DNA of 64,000 nt from JAIBAC01 sp046331095. Lineage in GTDB: Bacteria > Actinomycetota > Acidimicrobiia > UBA2766. Made by a program: the position numbers and the translations under genes. The notes beneath the pieces were generated by a model. It saw only the letters and a program-made list of their open reading frames with translations, did not search any database and was not told where the DNA came from. The stretch is taken from positions 1,364,001 through 1,428,000 of the forward strand of contig JAXLRM010000003.1 of NCBI GenBank assembly GCA_046331095.1. Direction: 5' to 3'. Below, one piece after another: positions 8,799 to 19,868 of the stretch. The number at the start of each line of letters is the position of its first letter. Within the stretch, counting starts at the first letter, position 1.

Positions 8799-9211
8799 CT
8801 ACGCGGATCCACCGCGGGCGACCGCGAGGCGCACCTCTGCCCGCTTCAGGGCTTCGGCCTGCGCCGCGTCTCCCTTGTCGGCGGCGATCGTGTCCACCGC
8901 GGCGAGGCCCGCCTCGGCGTCGGCGACGTCGATCGCACGCGAATCCTCGGCGTCGTCGGAGAGGACCGACACGACGTTGTCGCGCACCTCGAGGAACCCG
9001 CCGTAGACGGCGAAACGGTCGGTGACCGAATCCCCCTGGTACACGCGCATCTCGCCGTAGTCGAGGCCGACCAGCATGGGCTCGTGGTCGCGCAACACGC
9101 CCACCTCGCCTGCGAGGCCCCGCGCGATGACCATGTCGGCCTCGCCGGAGTAGAGGACGGCCTCGGGTGTGACGATCTCGACCTGCATGGGGCTCCCCGG
9201 CTCCGCAGCCG

Positions 9212-9215
<4 letters not shown>
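8799..9215 (-). CDS. atpC: ATP synthase F1 epsilon subunit
   Basis: 138 residues. Part of the central stalk, which couples c-ring rotation to catalysis and inhibits ATP hydrolysis. The N-terminal beta-sandwich starts at MQVEIVTPE and includes GEVGVLRDHEPML, typical of the family. The C-terminal helical hairpin (VADAEAGLAAVDTIAADKG, then EALKRAEVRLAVA) is present. The GTG at 9215 overlaps the atpD stop as GTGA, giving translational coupling. An internal ATG (9188) would give a more usual N-terminus. It is the last gene of the operon. Confidence 0.95.
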
Positions 9216-10657
<1,442 letters not shown>

Positions 10658-10707
10658 TTCGTGCCCGTCTCCTGTGATCTCGTCGTTGCCTGAAATCAAT
10701 CCGCGAA

Positions 10708-11610
10708 TCAGTCCGCCGCCAGCGCCTCGGCGCCACTGACGACCTCGAGGATCTCGGTGGTGATCGCCGCCTGGCGAGCCTTGTTGCCTTCGAGTTGGAG
10801 AGCCTTGATCAGATCACCGGCGTTGTCGGTCGCGGCCTTCATCGCGCGGCGCCGCGACGCGTGCTCCGACGCCGACGCTTCGAGCGCGGCCGAGTAGACC
10901 CGCGAGGTGAGCCCATTCGGCACGAGCGCCCCGAGGATCACCGACGGCTCGGGCTCGAAGATCGTGTCGGCCGGTACGGCCGGACCCGTGGCCTCCGCGC
11001 TGGTGGCCTCCGCGTCGGCGAGCGCGCCCGTGTCGATCGGCAACAGCGGCACCACCACGGGCTGCTGGCGAAAGGCCGACAGGTACCGGGTGTACACGAG
11101 GTCGATTCGGTCGAGCTCGCCGTCGAGGTACCGGCTCATCGCGTAGCGGGCGACTTCTTTGGCCTGCGCGTAGGTCGGCCGGTCGGTCATGTCCCACACC
11201 CGGGCGACGTCGTAGCCGCGATAGCGGAAGAAGCCCTCGGACTTCTTCCCGTACGAGAGCACCTCGTGGGCCGTGCCCGGCATCTCGTCGAGGTGGCCGA
11301 GCGCGAGCCGGAACACGTTGGTGTTGTAGGCGCCACAGAGGCCCCGGTCGGAGCAGAGCACGAGCACCGCTGCACGGCCCACCTCGTCGCGGGGCTCGAG
11401 GAGCGGGTGCTGCACGTTTCCGCCGGCCGCGGCGGCGAGGTGTCCCATCACCGCCGACATGCGCTCCGCGTACGGCCTCGAGGACTGCACGAGCTGCTCG
11501 GCCTTGACGATGCGGCTCGCGGCGATGAGTTCCATCGCGCGCGTGATCTTCATCGTCGACTGCACCGATCGGATGCGCCGACGAATCAGTCTCAGCTCAC
11601 CTGCGGCCAC
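10708..11610 (-). CDS. atpG: ATP synthase F1 gamma subunit
   Basis: 300 residues, the rotating central shaft. The conserved N-terminal coiled-coil part RRRIRSVQSTMKITRAMELIAASR and the Rossmann-like LVLCSDRGLCGAYNTNV are present. The C-terminal helix with ATDNAGDLIKAL and RQAAITTEILEVVSGAEAL closes the family signature. A slightly longer variable region (residues 200-230, rich in Ala, Thr and Glu) is seen, as in other actinobacteria. GTG start at 11610. It lies between atpA and atpD. Confidence 0.97.
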   Translation of the reverse strand: MAAGELRLIRRRIRSVQSTMKITRAMELIAASRIVKAEQLVQSSRPYAERMSAVMGHLAAAAGGNVQHPLLEPRDEVGRAAVLVLCSDRGLCGAYNTNVFRLALGHLDEMPGTAHEVLSYGKKSEGFFRYRGYDVARVWDMTDRPTYAQAKEVARYAMSRYLDGELDRIDLVYTRYLSAFRQQPVVVPLLPIDTGALADAEATSAEATGPAVPADTIFEPEPSVILGALVPNGLTSRVYSAALEASASEHASRRRAMKAATDNAGDLIKALQLEGNKARQAAITTEILEVVSGAEALAAD

Positions 11611-11658
11611 GTTCGCCTACTCCAAACCGTCTCGGTACGACTCTCACGGGGTCAGCGC

Positions 11659-13347
<1,689 letters not shown>

Positions 13348-13373
13348 TTGTTCGTCTTCCTCTCACGCTGGCG

Positions 13374-13913
13374 TCACGACGCGCTGCGGAGGCCTTCCCG
13401 GAACCTGTTGAGCTGCGTGCGGACAGTGCCGTCGACGACCTGGTCGCCGACTCTCACGACTATGCCACCGATCACGGCCGGGTCCACCTGGACTCGCACC
13501 GTGACCTTCTTGCCGGTGGCCTTCTCGAGGGCGGCGGCGAGCTTGACCTTCTGGTCCTCGGACAGCTCGGCGGCAGCGCGGACCTCGGCGACGGCGCTCG
13601 ACTTGCGCGCTGCCGCGAGGTCGAGGAACTCGGTGATGACGTCCTGGAGGACACGACCGCGGCCACCGCCGACCACGAAGCTGACGAGCTGGGTGGTCTG
13701 AGGGAGCGCGCGGCCGCCGAGCAGCTCCTCGACGAGCTGCTGGCGCCGGTCGGCGGGGATCCCGACATCGGAGATGCCCTGGACCAGGGCGGGGTTCTGC
13801 TCGAGCGTCCCGCGGAACGCGAAGAGCTCGTCCTCGACGTCGTCGAGGACTCCCTCGGCCTCGGCGACGTCGAGCATCGCCTGGGCGTATCCCCGAATCG
13901 CGCCGTCGGTCAC
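13374..13913 (-). CDS. atpH: ATP synthase F1 delta subunit
   Basis: 179 residues. Sits on top of the alpha-beta hexamer and joins it to the b stalk. The N-terminal helical bundle (IRGYAQAMLDVAEAEGVLDDV) and the C-terminal OSCP/delta signature (KATGKKVTVRVQVDPAVIGGIVVRVGD followed by DGTVRTQLNRFREGL) are clear. The GTG start overlaps the atpF stop as GTGA, so the two stalk proteins are translationally coupled. Confidence 0.95.
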   Translation of the reverse strand: MTDGAIRGYAQAMLDVAEAEGVLDDVEDELFAFRGTLEQNPALVQGISDVGIPADRRQQLVEELLGGRALPQTTQLVSFVVGGGRGRVLQDVITEFLDLAAARKSSAVAEVRAAAELSEDQKVKLAAALEKATGKKVTVRVQVDPAVIGGIVVRVGDQVVDGTVRTQLNRFREGLRSAS

Positions 13914-14752
13914 GACTTCGCCCCCGTCGCGTCGAGGTCGGCGATGAAGCCGTCGATGAGGCCCTCGTGGCCGCTGCGGTCGAGTTGGGCGCCGACGAGG
14001 CGGCCGGCGAGTTCGATCGAGAGCTCGGCGACCTGCTGGCGCAGTTCGGCCTTGGCCGTGTCGACGGCACCGGCGACGTCGCGTGCAGCCGCCTCGCGGA
14101 CGGCACGCGCATCCTCCTCTGCCTTGGCGAGCACGTCACGGCGCAACTCGTCGGCTTGCTTGCGCGACTCCTCGATGATGCGGGCCGCGTCTCCACGCGC
14201 GTTGGCGAGCTGGGTGCGGTAGTCGTCGAGTACCTCTTCGGCCTCGAGCTTTGCCTGCTCGGCCTTGGTCAGGTCGTCCTGGATCTGGTCGGAGCGCTTC
14301 TGAAGCATGCGCTTCATCGCCGGGAACGCGAACTTGGCGAGCAGCGCGAAGAGGACGACGAACGCGAGCGCGGCCGGGATCAGCTCCTGCCACTGGGGCA
14401 GGATGAGCTGGGCACCCGACTTCTCTTCCTTGACCTCGGTCCCGGCCTCACCGATGACCGCCTCGGTGTACCTGTCGAAACACTCGACGGTGATCTGGGT
14501 GATCTCGGCCTGATCCGGACGAGCGCCGCCGCCCTGGACCCGCTGGATGAGCTCCTGCTGCTTCTCCTGCATGCAGGCGTTGACGGCGTCGAAGCCCTGC
14601 TGCTTGGCCTCGGGGACCGAGGAAGCGGAGGTGGTTTCGGGTACCTGTTGTGTGGGCACCTGCTGAGGCGCCTCCTGGGTCGGCGCCTGCTGGGTCGGCG
14701 CCTGCTGGGTCGGCGCCTGCTGGGCCAGGATGCCCACTTCGGTGAGACTCAT
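13910..14752 (-). CDS. atpF: ATP synthase F0 b subunit with long N-terminal extension
   Basis: 280 residues against the usual 160-190. The membrane helix is at about 124-143 (LIPAALAFVVLFALLAKFAF), followed by the long charged dimerisation helix and the delta-binding C-terminus. The extra 120 N-terminal residues begin with QQAPT-type pentapeptide repeats (residues 11-37) and then a helical stretch with two cysteines, C60 and C91. These should lie outside the cytoplasmic membrane and could pair. ATG 14752 has AGAGGGG nine bases upstream, so the extension is probably made. It lies between atpE and atpH in the standard order. Confidence 0.93.
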   Translation of the reverse strand: MSLTEVGILAQQAPTQQAPTQQAPTQEAPQQVPTQQVPETTSASSVPEAKQQGFDAVNACMQEKQQELIQRVQGGGARPDQAEITQITVECFDRYTEAVIGEAGTEVKEEKSGAQLILPQWQELIPAALAFVVLFALLAKFAFPAMKRMLQKRSDQIQDDLTKAEQAKLEAEEVLDDYRTQLANARGDAARIIEESRKQADELRRDVLAKAEEDARAVREAAARDVAGAVDTAKAELRQQVAELSIELAGRLVGAQLDRSGHEGLIDGFIADLDATGAKS

Positions 14753-14782
14753 CGTCGCAAATCCCCTCTGGGGTGCCCGCGG

Positions 14783-15016
14783 CTAGCTGATGATGAAGCT
14801 GAGGACGAAGCCGAACAAGGCGAGCGCCTCGGTGAACGCGATACCGAGGAACATCGTGGTCCGGCTCTGGCCGGCGAGCTCCGGCTGTCGAGCGGACGCA
14901 TCGATCGCCGAAGACGCGATCATGCCGATGCCGATGCCGGGCCCGATGGCCGCGAGACCATACACGAGGCCCTTGCCCACCGACGAGATGTTCCCGGTGA
15001 TCTCAGCGAGGATCAT
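14783..15016 (-). CDS. atpE: ATP synthase F0 c subunit (proteolipid)
   Basis: 77 residues, two membrane helices joined by the polar loop ARQPE. The first helix has the Gly-rich packing motif IGPGIGIGM. The proton-carrying carboxylate is the Glu in FTEALALFG of helix 2. No Na+-type ligand set was noted, so a proton ring is likely. AAGGAGA stands before the ATG. Confidence 0.97.
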   Translation of the reverse strand: MILAEITGNISSVGKGLVYGLAAIGPGIGIGMIASSAIDASARQPELAGQSRTTMFLGIAFTEALALFGFVLSFIIS

Positions 15017-15092
15017 TGTTGTGCTTCTCCTTGTATTACAACCTGTCGGACCTGTTGGTTCATGACGATCTCGGACTTCGATGTCTCACGGC

Positions 15093-15875
15093 TCAGTGGC
15101 CGTGCAGGGACTCCCCGACGTAGACGGCGGTGAGGATCGTGAAGATGAACGCCTGGATGAACGCGACGAAGACCTCGAAGCCCATCATCCCGACGGCGCC
15201 CGCGAACGCGAACGGGGAGATGATGATCAGCGGGCTCGGGTCCTTCCAGATCTGGCTGAACGTGTACGAGGTGAATATCAGGAACACCGCGAGGAGCGTG
15301 TTGCCCGCGACGAGGTTGGCGAAGAGTCGCACGGCGAGGGTGAGGGGCCTGACGATGAAGACCGACACGAGCTCGATCGGCGTGAGCAGGATGTAGATCG
15401 GCCAGGGCACGCCGGGGGGGAACAGGATTCCCTTGAAGTAGTGGCCGACGCCCTGGCTGATGATCCCCTGGATGTTGAACACGAACCAGACGAGGATCGC
15501 GAAGAAGGCGGGACCGGCCATGCGGGCGGTGGGCGGGAAGTTGATCCCGGGGATCACCTCGAAGATGTTGCAGATCAGGATGAACGTGAACAACGTCCCG
15601 AGGAAGGGGATGTAGCGGAGCGCGTCGGCGCGGTTGCCCATCACCTCGATGACGATCTGCTCGCGGATGAAGGTGTACAGCGGCTCCATGAGGTTCTGGA
15701 TGCCCTTGGGCACCATGTCCTTCTTCCGGATCGCGAGGAGCCAGAGGAGCGCCGAGATGGCCGCTGCGACGATGTAGAGCAGCCCGACCTTGTTGAGGCC
15801 GATCCCGATCGTGGGCCAGGAGAAGAGCTCGTCGGTCGTCGGGATGTGCAGTCCGTTGCCTGCGGCGAGCAGCAT
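15093..15875 (-). CDS. atpB: ATP synthase F0 a subunit
   Basis: 260 residues, five to six membrane helices. The essential Arg lies in PLTLAVRLFANLVAGN, and the last helices carry the FEVFVAFIQAFIFTILTAVYV signature. ATG 15875 is chosen because it overlaps the stop of the preceding gene (TGATG) and has AAGGA nine bases upstream; an ATG at 15884 is in frame. A 76-base gap separates it from atpE. Confidence 0.96.
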   Translation of the reverse strand: MLLAAGNGLHIPTTDELFSWPTIGIGLNKVGLLYIVAAAISALLWLLAIRKKDMVPKGIQNLMEPLYTFIREQIVIEVMGNRADALRYIPFLGTLFTFILICNIFEVIPGINFPPTARMAGPAFFAILVWFVFNIQGIISQGVGHYFKGILFPPGVPWPIYILLTPIELVSVFIVRPLTLAVRLFANLVAGNTLLAVFLIFTSYTFSQIWKDPSPLIIISPFAFAGAVGMMGFEVFVAFIQAFIFTILTAVYVGESLHGH

Positions 15876-16351
15876 CAGGAGCATTCCTTGTCGTCGGAGC
15901 GGTCGATAGGCGAGCCGGCGTAGCGTGGGGCGAGCCCGAGCGCCCTGTCGGTCCGTACCACGGTGATCGCCTCGAGGATGAGCAGGGCGAGGTAGGTGCA
16001 GAGCAGGACGACGCCGAGGACGGCGACGTCGACGAAGGCGAGCTTGGAGAGCGCGTAGACGATCCCGGTGAGCACCAGGAGCCGCACAGCGAAGCCGCCG
16101 AGTGAGGCCATCATCAGGGTCTCGGGGCCGCGGCGTGCCGCGCGTTCGAGGATCCACGCCGAGGCGTAGAGGTTGGCGACGGCGAGGACGCAGCCGATCA
16201 GGGCGGACACGAGGCCGTCCGTGCCGGACGCGAGCCAGCCGCCTACTGCTGCTACGGGGACCACGACGAGCGCCCACGGCAGCGCCTGGCGAACCAGGCC
16301 GGTCTCGATCCCGCGCGGACCGTAGGGGAAGTCCGGGCTCGCCGCCGTCAC
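15875..16351 (-). CDS. atpI: AtpI-like ATP synthase accessory membrane protein
   Basis: 158 residues, about four membrane helices (ALPWALVVVPVAAVGGWLA; LIGCVLAVANLYASAWIL; GGFAVRLLVLTGIVYAL; VAVLGVVLLCTYLALLILEAI). Position directly before atpB and topology match subunit I, an assembly factor for the c ring. Sequence similarity within this family is low, so the name rests mainly on context. GTG 16351 overlaps the stop of the upstream gene (GTGA), and the gene ends in a TGATG overlap with atpB. Confidence 0.75.
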   Translation of the reverse strand: MTAASPDFPYGPRGIETGLVRQALPWALVVVPVAAVGGWLASGTDGLVSALIGCVLAVANLYASAWILERAARRGPETLMMASLGGFAVRLLVLTGIVYALSKLAFVDVAVLGVVLLCTYLALLILEAITVVRTDRALGLAPRYAGSPIDRSDDKECS

Positions 16352-16824
16352 CGCGGTGCCTTCCCAGGTGAACCGGCTCTGCTCGCGGAAAGCTCCTCGG
16401 GCACCGGCTCGCCGAAGCGGCGCGGTCGCCAGTCGTCGTAGCCGACGATTCCGTCGCCGTCGGCACCGCCGAAGAGGCGGCCGGGCACGCGCTCGCGCTC
16501 GGCCGCGGCGGCCTCGGTGAGCACCTCGGGCACCTCGCGTTGGGGCGGGTCCGCGATGCCGAGCGTGCGGCGCCGCGCCTTGGCGTACTCGTCGGCGTAG
16601 AAGAGCCGCAGGAAACCCGACACGAAGCCGACGACCACGCACGTCACGAGGATCCAAGGCGCCGTGCCGAACCAGCGGTCGAGGAGCCAGCCGATGCCCA
16701 TGAAGAACAGCACCGCTACGACGTACTCGACACCCATCGTGAGCCCAGAGGCATCACCACGCAGGGGCTGCTTGCCCCAGCGGGGCTTGCGCGCACGCTT
16801 GCGGCTTGCGGCGGTGGTGGCCAT
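16348..16824 (-). CDS. atpZ: AtpZ-like F0F1-ATPase accessory protein
   Basis: 158 residues. The central hairpin VEYVVAVLFFMGIGWLLDRWFGTAPW...VVGFVSGFLRLFY matches the two-helix AtpZ family (putative Mg2+/Ca2+ transporter or c-ring assembly partner encoded at the head of atp operons). The charged C-terminal 70 residues are longer than in most members. First gene of the atp operon. The operator-like palindrome at 16869-16888 lies about 45 bases upstream. Confidence 0.75.
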   Translation of the reverse strand: MATTAASRKRARKPRWGKQPLRGDASGLTMGVEYVVAVLFFMGIGWLLDRWFGTAPWILVTCVVVGFVSGFLRLFYADEYAKARRRTLGIADPPQREVPEVLTEAAAAERERVPGRLFGGADGDGIVGYDDWRPRRFGEPVPEELSASRAGSPGKAPR

Positions 16825-16868
16825 CGGTTCCCGGAACGACTAGCAGACCGCGTGGAGCGGCCGTCGAG

Positions 16869-16888
16869 CTTGTGAATCGGCTCACAAG
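16869..16888. promoter_or_regulatory. CRP/GlxR-type operator upstream of the atp operon
   Basis: A perfect inverted repeat, CTTGTGA-N6-TCACAAG. Its core TGTGA (16871-16875), six bases, TCACA (16882-16886) equals the consensus of the CRP family, including actinobacterial GlxR. It lies 45-65 bases before the atpZ start, where an activator or repressor site would be expected. Binding by cAMP-CRP is inference from the motif. Confidence 0.6.
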
Positions 16889-16926
16889 GTAGCGCCGGCC
16901 GCCTCCCCGAGCCAAATCAACGCTTC

Positions 16927-17121
16927 GGCCTCCTCGTCAGGCCTCCTCGTCAGGCCTCCGCGTCAGGCCTCCGCGTCAGGCCTCCGCGTCAGGCCTCCTC
17001 GTCAGGCCTCCTCGTCAGGCCTCCGCGTCAGGCCTCCGCGTCAGGCCTCCGCGTCAGGCCTCCGCGTCAGGCCTCCGCGTCAGGCCTCCGCGTCAGGCCT
17101 CCGCGTCAGGCCTCCTCGTCG
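16927..17121. repeat. 13-bp tandem repeat, 15 copies
   Basis: Fifteen head-to-tail copies of GGCCTC-C-K-CGTCA (13 bases), where the eighth base is T or G in the order T T G G G T T G G G G G G G T. Two further degenerate copies run on to about 17143, into the stop codon and last codons of the PCuAC gene, so the array seems to have grown from that gene's 3' end. Together with the operator it fills the gene-free stretch 16825-17131. No coding potential. Confidence 0.95.
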
Positions 17122-17131
17122 GCTCTCCTCG

Positions 17132-17710
17132 TCAGCTCTCCTGGGCCGTGACCGTCACGGTCTTGGCACCGGCCTTCTCGAACTCGAGCGTGAGCTCGAA
17201 GGTGTCGCCCACCGCCAGAGGCTTGGCCAGGTCGATCAGCATCACGTGGTACCCGCCCGGCGCGAGCTGCACGCTGCCCCCGGCCGGGATGGCGACCCTC
17301 TGCACCTCCTGCATTCCGGCCATCTGGCCACTACCCATCTGGCCACTGCCCATGGAGCCACCGCCCATGGACGAACCGCCGTGCTGCATCGACGTGGTCG
17401 TGTCACCGGTGCTCGCCACGGTCTCGTGGATCTGGACGACGCGCGCGACGGTCGCCGGGGCGGACGCGCCGACGAGGGCGTCGTCGTCGGCGCCGGTGTT
17501 GTCGAGCGTCATGAACACACCCGTCGACGTCGCCTCGCCGATGGTCGCCCGCGCCCACGGGTCCCCGACCTCGATCCCGGCCGCAGCTCTCGTGGTCGAG
17601 GCGTCGGCCTTGGTCGTTGTCGCTGCTTCGTCCTTGCTCTTCGCGCAGCCTCCGACGCCGAGGGCAACAGCGGCCGCGGCAACCGACGCGAGGATCTTGT
17701 GTCGCTTCAC
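17132..17710 (-). CDS. PCuAC-type copper chaperone lipoprotein
   Basis: 192 residues. The signal peptide ends in the lipobox LGVGGC (lipidated Cys near residue 22), so it is anchored outside the membrane. The PCuAC domain (PF04314 type) starts at IEVGDPWARAT and has VVQIHE and, after the loop, GGYHVMLIDL, which carry the copper-binding His and Met. Between them lies an unusual Met/Ser/Gly-rich insert (SMGGGSMGSGQMGSGQMAGM) that could bind extra Cu(I). Such proteins hand Cu(I) to the CuA site of cytochrome oxidase together with SCO1, which is encoded immediately upstream with a GTGA overlap. Confidence 0.85.
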   Translation of the reverse strand: MKRHKILASVAAAAVALGVGGCAKSKDEAATTTKADASTTRAAAGIEVGDPWARATIGEATSTGVFMTLDNTGADDDALVGASAPATVARVVQIHETVASTGDTTTSMQHGGSSMGGGSMGSGQMGSGQMAGMQEVQRVAIPAGGSVQLAPGGYHVMLIDLAKPLAVGDTFELTLEFEKAGAKTVTVTAQES

Positions 17711-18372
17711 GAGCGTTCCTCCAACAGGGTGCTGACGTCGGCGGCGATCGCCGACGACGTCGTTCCGTACGGCCACTCCAGGACGACGTGGCCGGTCTCG
17801 TCCACGGCGAAGACCGTCGCCGTGTGATCGAACGTGAAGACCCCGGGGTCGCTCGTCGCGTTCCTGCGCGATTCGACGCCGAATGCCGCTTTCGCGGCAG
17901 CGAGCTGGGCCGGGTCGTCGGTGCGCAACGCGTGCGCGTCGTCGAAGAAGTGGGCGAGGTAGGACGTCAGCATCTCGGCCGTGTCCCGATCGGGATCGAC
18001 GGTCACCATCGCCACCTGCATGCGGTCCCTGTCCTCCTCGGCGAGGCCGGCGCGGGCGCGCTTCAGGTCGCCGAGGGTCGTCGGACACACGTCGGGACAT
18101 CCTGTGTAACCGAAATAGGCGAGAAGGACGTGTCCCGGGTCGGCGCGGAAGTTGAACGGCACACCCCCGGCAGCCGCGTCGGGGAGGGAGACCGAGGACA
18201 CGTCGGGCTGGACGTCTCGCACGACACCGGCCCGCTCCGGGACCTCCGTGGCGCCGGGAGCGGACGCGCCCCCGCCGCGGCCGCAGGCGGTCAGCGTGAT
18301 GCTGCCCACCACGGCCACGGCGGCGACCACGACTGGCGGGTACGTTCGTCTCGGGCGCATCGGATCAGCCAT
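17707..18372 (-). CDS. SCO1/SenC-family copper metallochaperone (lipoprotein)
   Basis: 221 residues from ATG 18372; alternatives are ATG 18360 or an upstream in-frame start at 18399. A hydrophobic segment ends in the lipobox LTAC. The thioredoxin-like domain has the copper-binding Cys pair in GCPDVCP and the matching His in TFDHTATVF, the full SCO1 set. Thiol reduction and Cu delivery to the CuA centre of cytochrome c oxidase are the family role. Translationally coupled to the PCuAC gene. Confidence 0.88.
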   Translation of the reverse strand: MADPMRPRRTYPPVVVAAVAVVGSITLTACGRGGGASAPGATEVPERAGVVRDVQPDVSSVSLPDAAAGGVPFNFRADPGHVLLAYFGYTGCPDVCPTTLGDLKRARAGLAEEDRDRMQVAMVTVDPDRDTAEMLTSYLAHFFDDAHALRTDDPAQLAAAKAAFGVESRRNATSDPGVFTFDHTATVFAVDETGHVVLEWPYGTTSSAIAADVSTLLEERS

Positions 18373-18415
18373 GTCCGACTCGGATTGGATCCACAGCACT
18401 CAAGACCGGTCAGGG

Positions 18416-18916
18416 TCACGGTTCGGTTCCATCACCCTCGAAGAAATCTCCGGAGGGACGCATCTCGAATCGCGGCTTGGTCCGCAAGGTGGCGACGACA
18501 CATCCGATGACACCGACCGCGCCGACCAGGTGCACCAGCTCGAACGTCGGCCGCACGTTGCCGGCGGCGAGGTCGCCGGTGCTGCCGAGGAGCTGCACGA
18601 CGAAGATCGCGACGGCGACGACGGTGAGCGGCCGCGACCACCGCGGCCGCATCGCCACGGCAACGAGGACGACGCCGAGCAGGCACGCCAGCGTGCCGTC
18701 GCGGACGAGGTGCGTGGTCTGTGCCGCCCAGGTTCCGGGCAGCGCTATCCCGAGCGCCAGGGGGATGCCGACGAGCAGTTGCATCCCGGCACACGTGAAG
18801 AGCAGGACCCGGATCCAGAGCGCGTGGCCGGGGAAGACAGGGACCGGGGAGCGCCTCGGAGTCCCACTTGTCGTCGAGTCCCGCCCGGAGCGGCGATCGG
18901 CGAGCTCATCGGTCAC
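18416..18916 (-). CDS. Four-helix membrane protein coupled to the ECF sigma gene
   Basis: 166 residues. A polar N-terminus of 30 residues is followed by four membrane helices (IRVLLFTCAGMQLLVGIPLA; TLACLLGVVLVAVAM; LTVVAVAIFVVQLLG; VHLVGAVGVIGCVVATL) and a short acidic tail. The GTG start overlaps the sigma-factor stop as GTGA, the position normally held by an anti-sigma factor. No zinc-binding HxxxCxxC motif is present, so if it restrains the sigma factor it does so by another mechanism. No family recognised. Confidence 0.6.
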   Translation of the reverse strand: MTDELADRRSGRDSTTSGTPRRSPVPVFPGHALWIRVLLFTCAGMQLLVGIPLALGIALPGTWAAQTTHLVRDGTLACLLGVVLVAVAMRPRWSRPLTVVAVAIFVVQLLGSTGDLAAGNVRPTFELVHLVGAVGVIGCVVATLRTKPRFEMRPSGDFFEGDGTEP

Positions 18917-19452
18917 GAGGCCTCGGCGTCGGCAAGACGTTCCTGCAGGAAGGCTCGGGCCCGGTTCACCCGGGACCTGATCGTGCCGACCGGTACCTCG
19001 AGCACCTCGGCGGCCTCTTCGTAGGTGAGCTCGCCGATCTGGGTCAGGGCGAAGGCTTCACGCTGAACCTCGGGCAGCATGTCCACGAGAAGTTCCAAAC
19101 CGACCGCCGAATCCGGGCCGGCGGGAACCGTGCCGTTGCGCGGCTCGGGGGGAACGAGCCCGTGCAACTCCATCGGCCTCGACGCATCGCGGGCGACCAC
19201 GTCGAGCGCACAGCGCCGGCAGATGCGGAAGAGCCAACCTTCGAAACTGCCGCTGCCGTCGTAGCTGTCGAAGTAGCGCCAAGCCTTGGTGAGCGCATCC
19301 TGTGCGACGTCTTCGGCCTGCGACGGCCGCACGATCGCACGGGCATACCGCACGAGCCGCGGGAACGCCTCTCGTGCTGCCTCGACGAAGATCGCGTCCT
19401 CGTCAGGAGTCCGATCGGGGGTCCGGGAGCGACGGCTCCGCAACAGCGCCAT
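18913..19452 (-). CDS. ECF-type RNA polymerase sigma factor
   Basis: 179 residues. Region 2 (FPRLVRYARAIVRPSQAEDV, then ALTKAWRYFDSYD, then FEGWLFRICRRCALDVVAR) and region 4 (LPEVQREAFALTQIGELTYEEAA, then VPVGTIRSRVNRARAFLQERL) are complete. ATG 19452 is chosen because the -10-like TAGCAT ends seven bases before it, giving a leaderless start; ATG 19455 is also possible. It heads a unit with a membrane protein, SCO1 and PCuAC, so a role in copper or respiratory-oxidase control is inferred. Confidence 0.9.
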   Translation of the reverse strand: MALLRSRRSRTPDRTPDEDAIFVEAAREAFPRLVRYARAIVRPSQAEDVAQDALTKAWRYFDSYDGSGSFEGWLFRICRRCALDVVARDASRPMELHGLVPPEPRNGTVPAGPDSAVGLELLVDMLPEVQREAFALTQIGELTYEEAAEVLEVPVGTIRSRVNRARAFLQERLADAEAS

Positions 19453-19459
19453 CATCGCG

Positions 19460-19465
19460 ATGCTA
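19460..19465 (-). promoter_or_regulatory. -10 box of the sigma-factor gene
   Basis: TAGCAT on the minus strand, seven bases before ATG 19452. No -35 match to the housekeeping consensus is seen, which would suit autoregulation by the ECF factor itself, but that is a guess. Confidence 0.4.
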
Positions 19466-19567
19466 GGGCGGGCACCCCCGCGGGCCCCGGGGCCGATCGA
19501 CCGGAAATCGCGGGGCACGATGGCCCGTCCACGTCGGGCTCCCCAACCCCGACCCCGACCCCGCACC

Positions 19568-19864
19568 GACGTGGGGACGCCAGACGGGCTGTGAACCCGT
19601 TTCACGTCCCCACGTCAAAGGCCAACCCCGACGTGGGGACGCCAGACGGGCCGTGAACCCGTTTCACGTCCCCACGTCAAAGGCCGACCCCGACGTGGGG
19701 ACGCCAGACGGGCCGTGAACCCGTTTCACGTCCCCACGTCAAAGGCCAACCCCGACGTGGGGACGCCAGACGGGCCGTGAACCCGTTTCACGTCCCCACG
19801 TCAAGGGCCGACACCGACGTGGGGACGCCAGACGGGCTGTGAACCCGTTTCACGTCCCCACGTC
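19568..19864. repeat. Tandem palindromic repeat, 5 copies of a 62-bp unit
   Basis: Each unit holds a 49-base hairpin at 19568, 19630, 19692, 19754 and 19816. The outer arms GACGTGGGGACG and CGTCCCCACGTC are a perfect 12-bp stem, and an inner ACGGG...CCCGT makes a second 5-bp stem. Units are joined by near-identical 13-base linkers (AAAGGCCAACCCC or close). The array lies downstream of the PH-domain gene and upstream of the sigma gene, and occupies most of the gene-free stretch 19456-19868. A single dispersed copy sits at 23510-23558. Confidence 0.95.
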
Positions 19865-19868
19865 AAAG

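Noticed and set aside
16927..17121. CRISPR or coding repeat
   Set aside because: Pure 13-bp head-to-tail repeat without spacers.
19568..19864. CRISPR array
   Set aside because: Spacers between repeats are only 13 bases and nearly identical, units are palindromic, and no cas genes are present.
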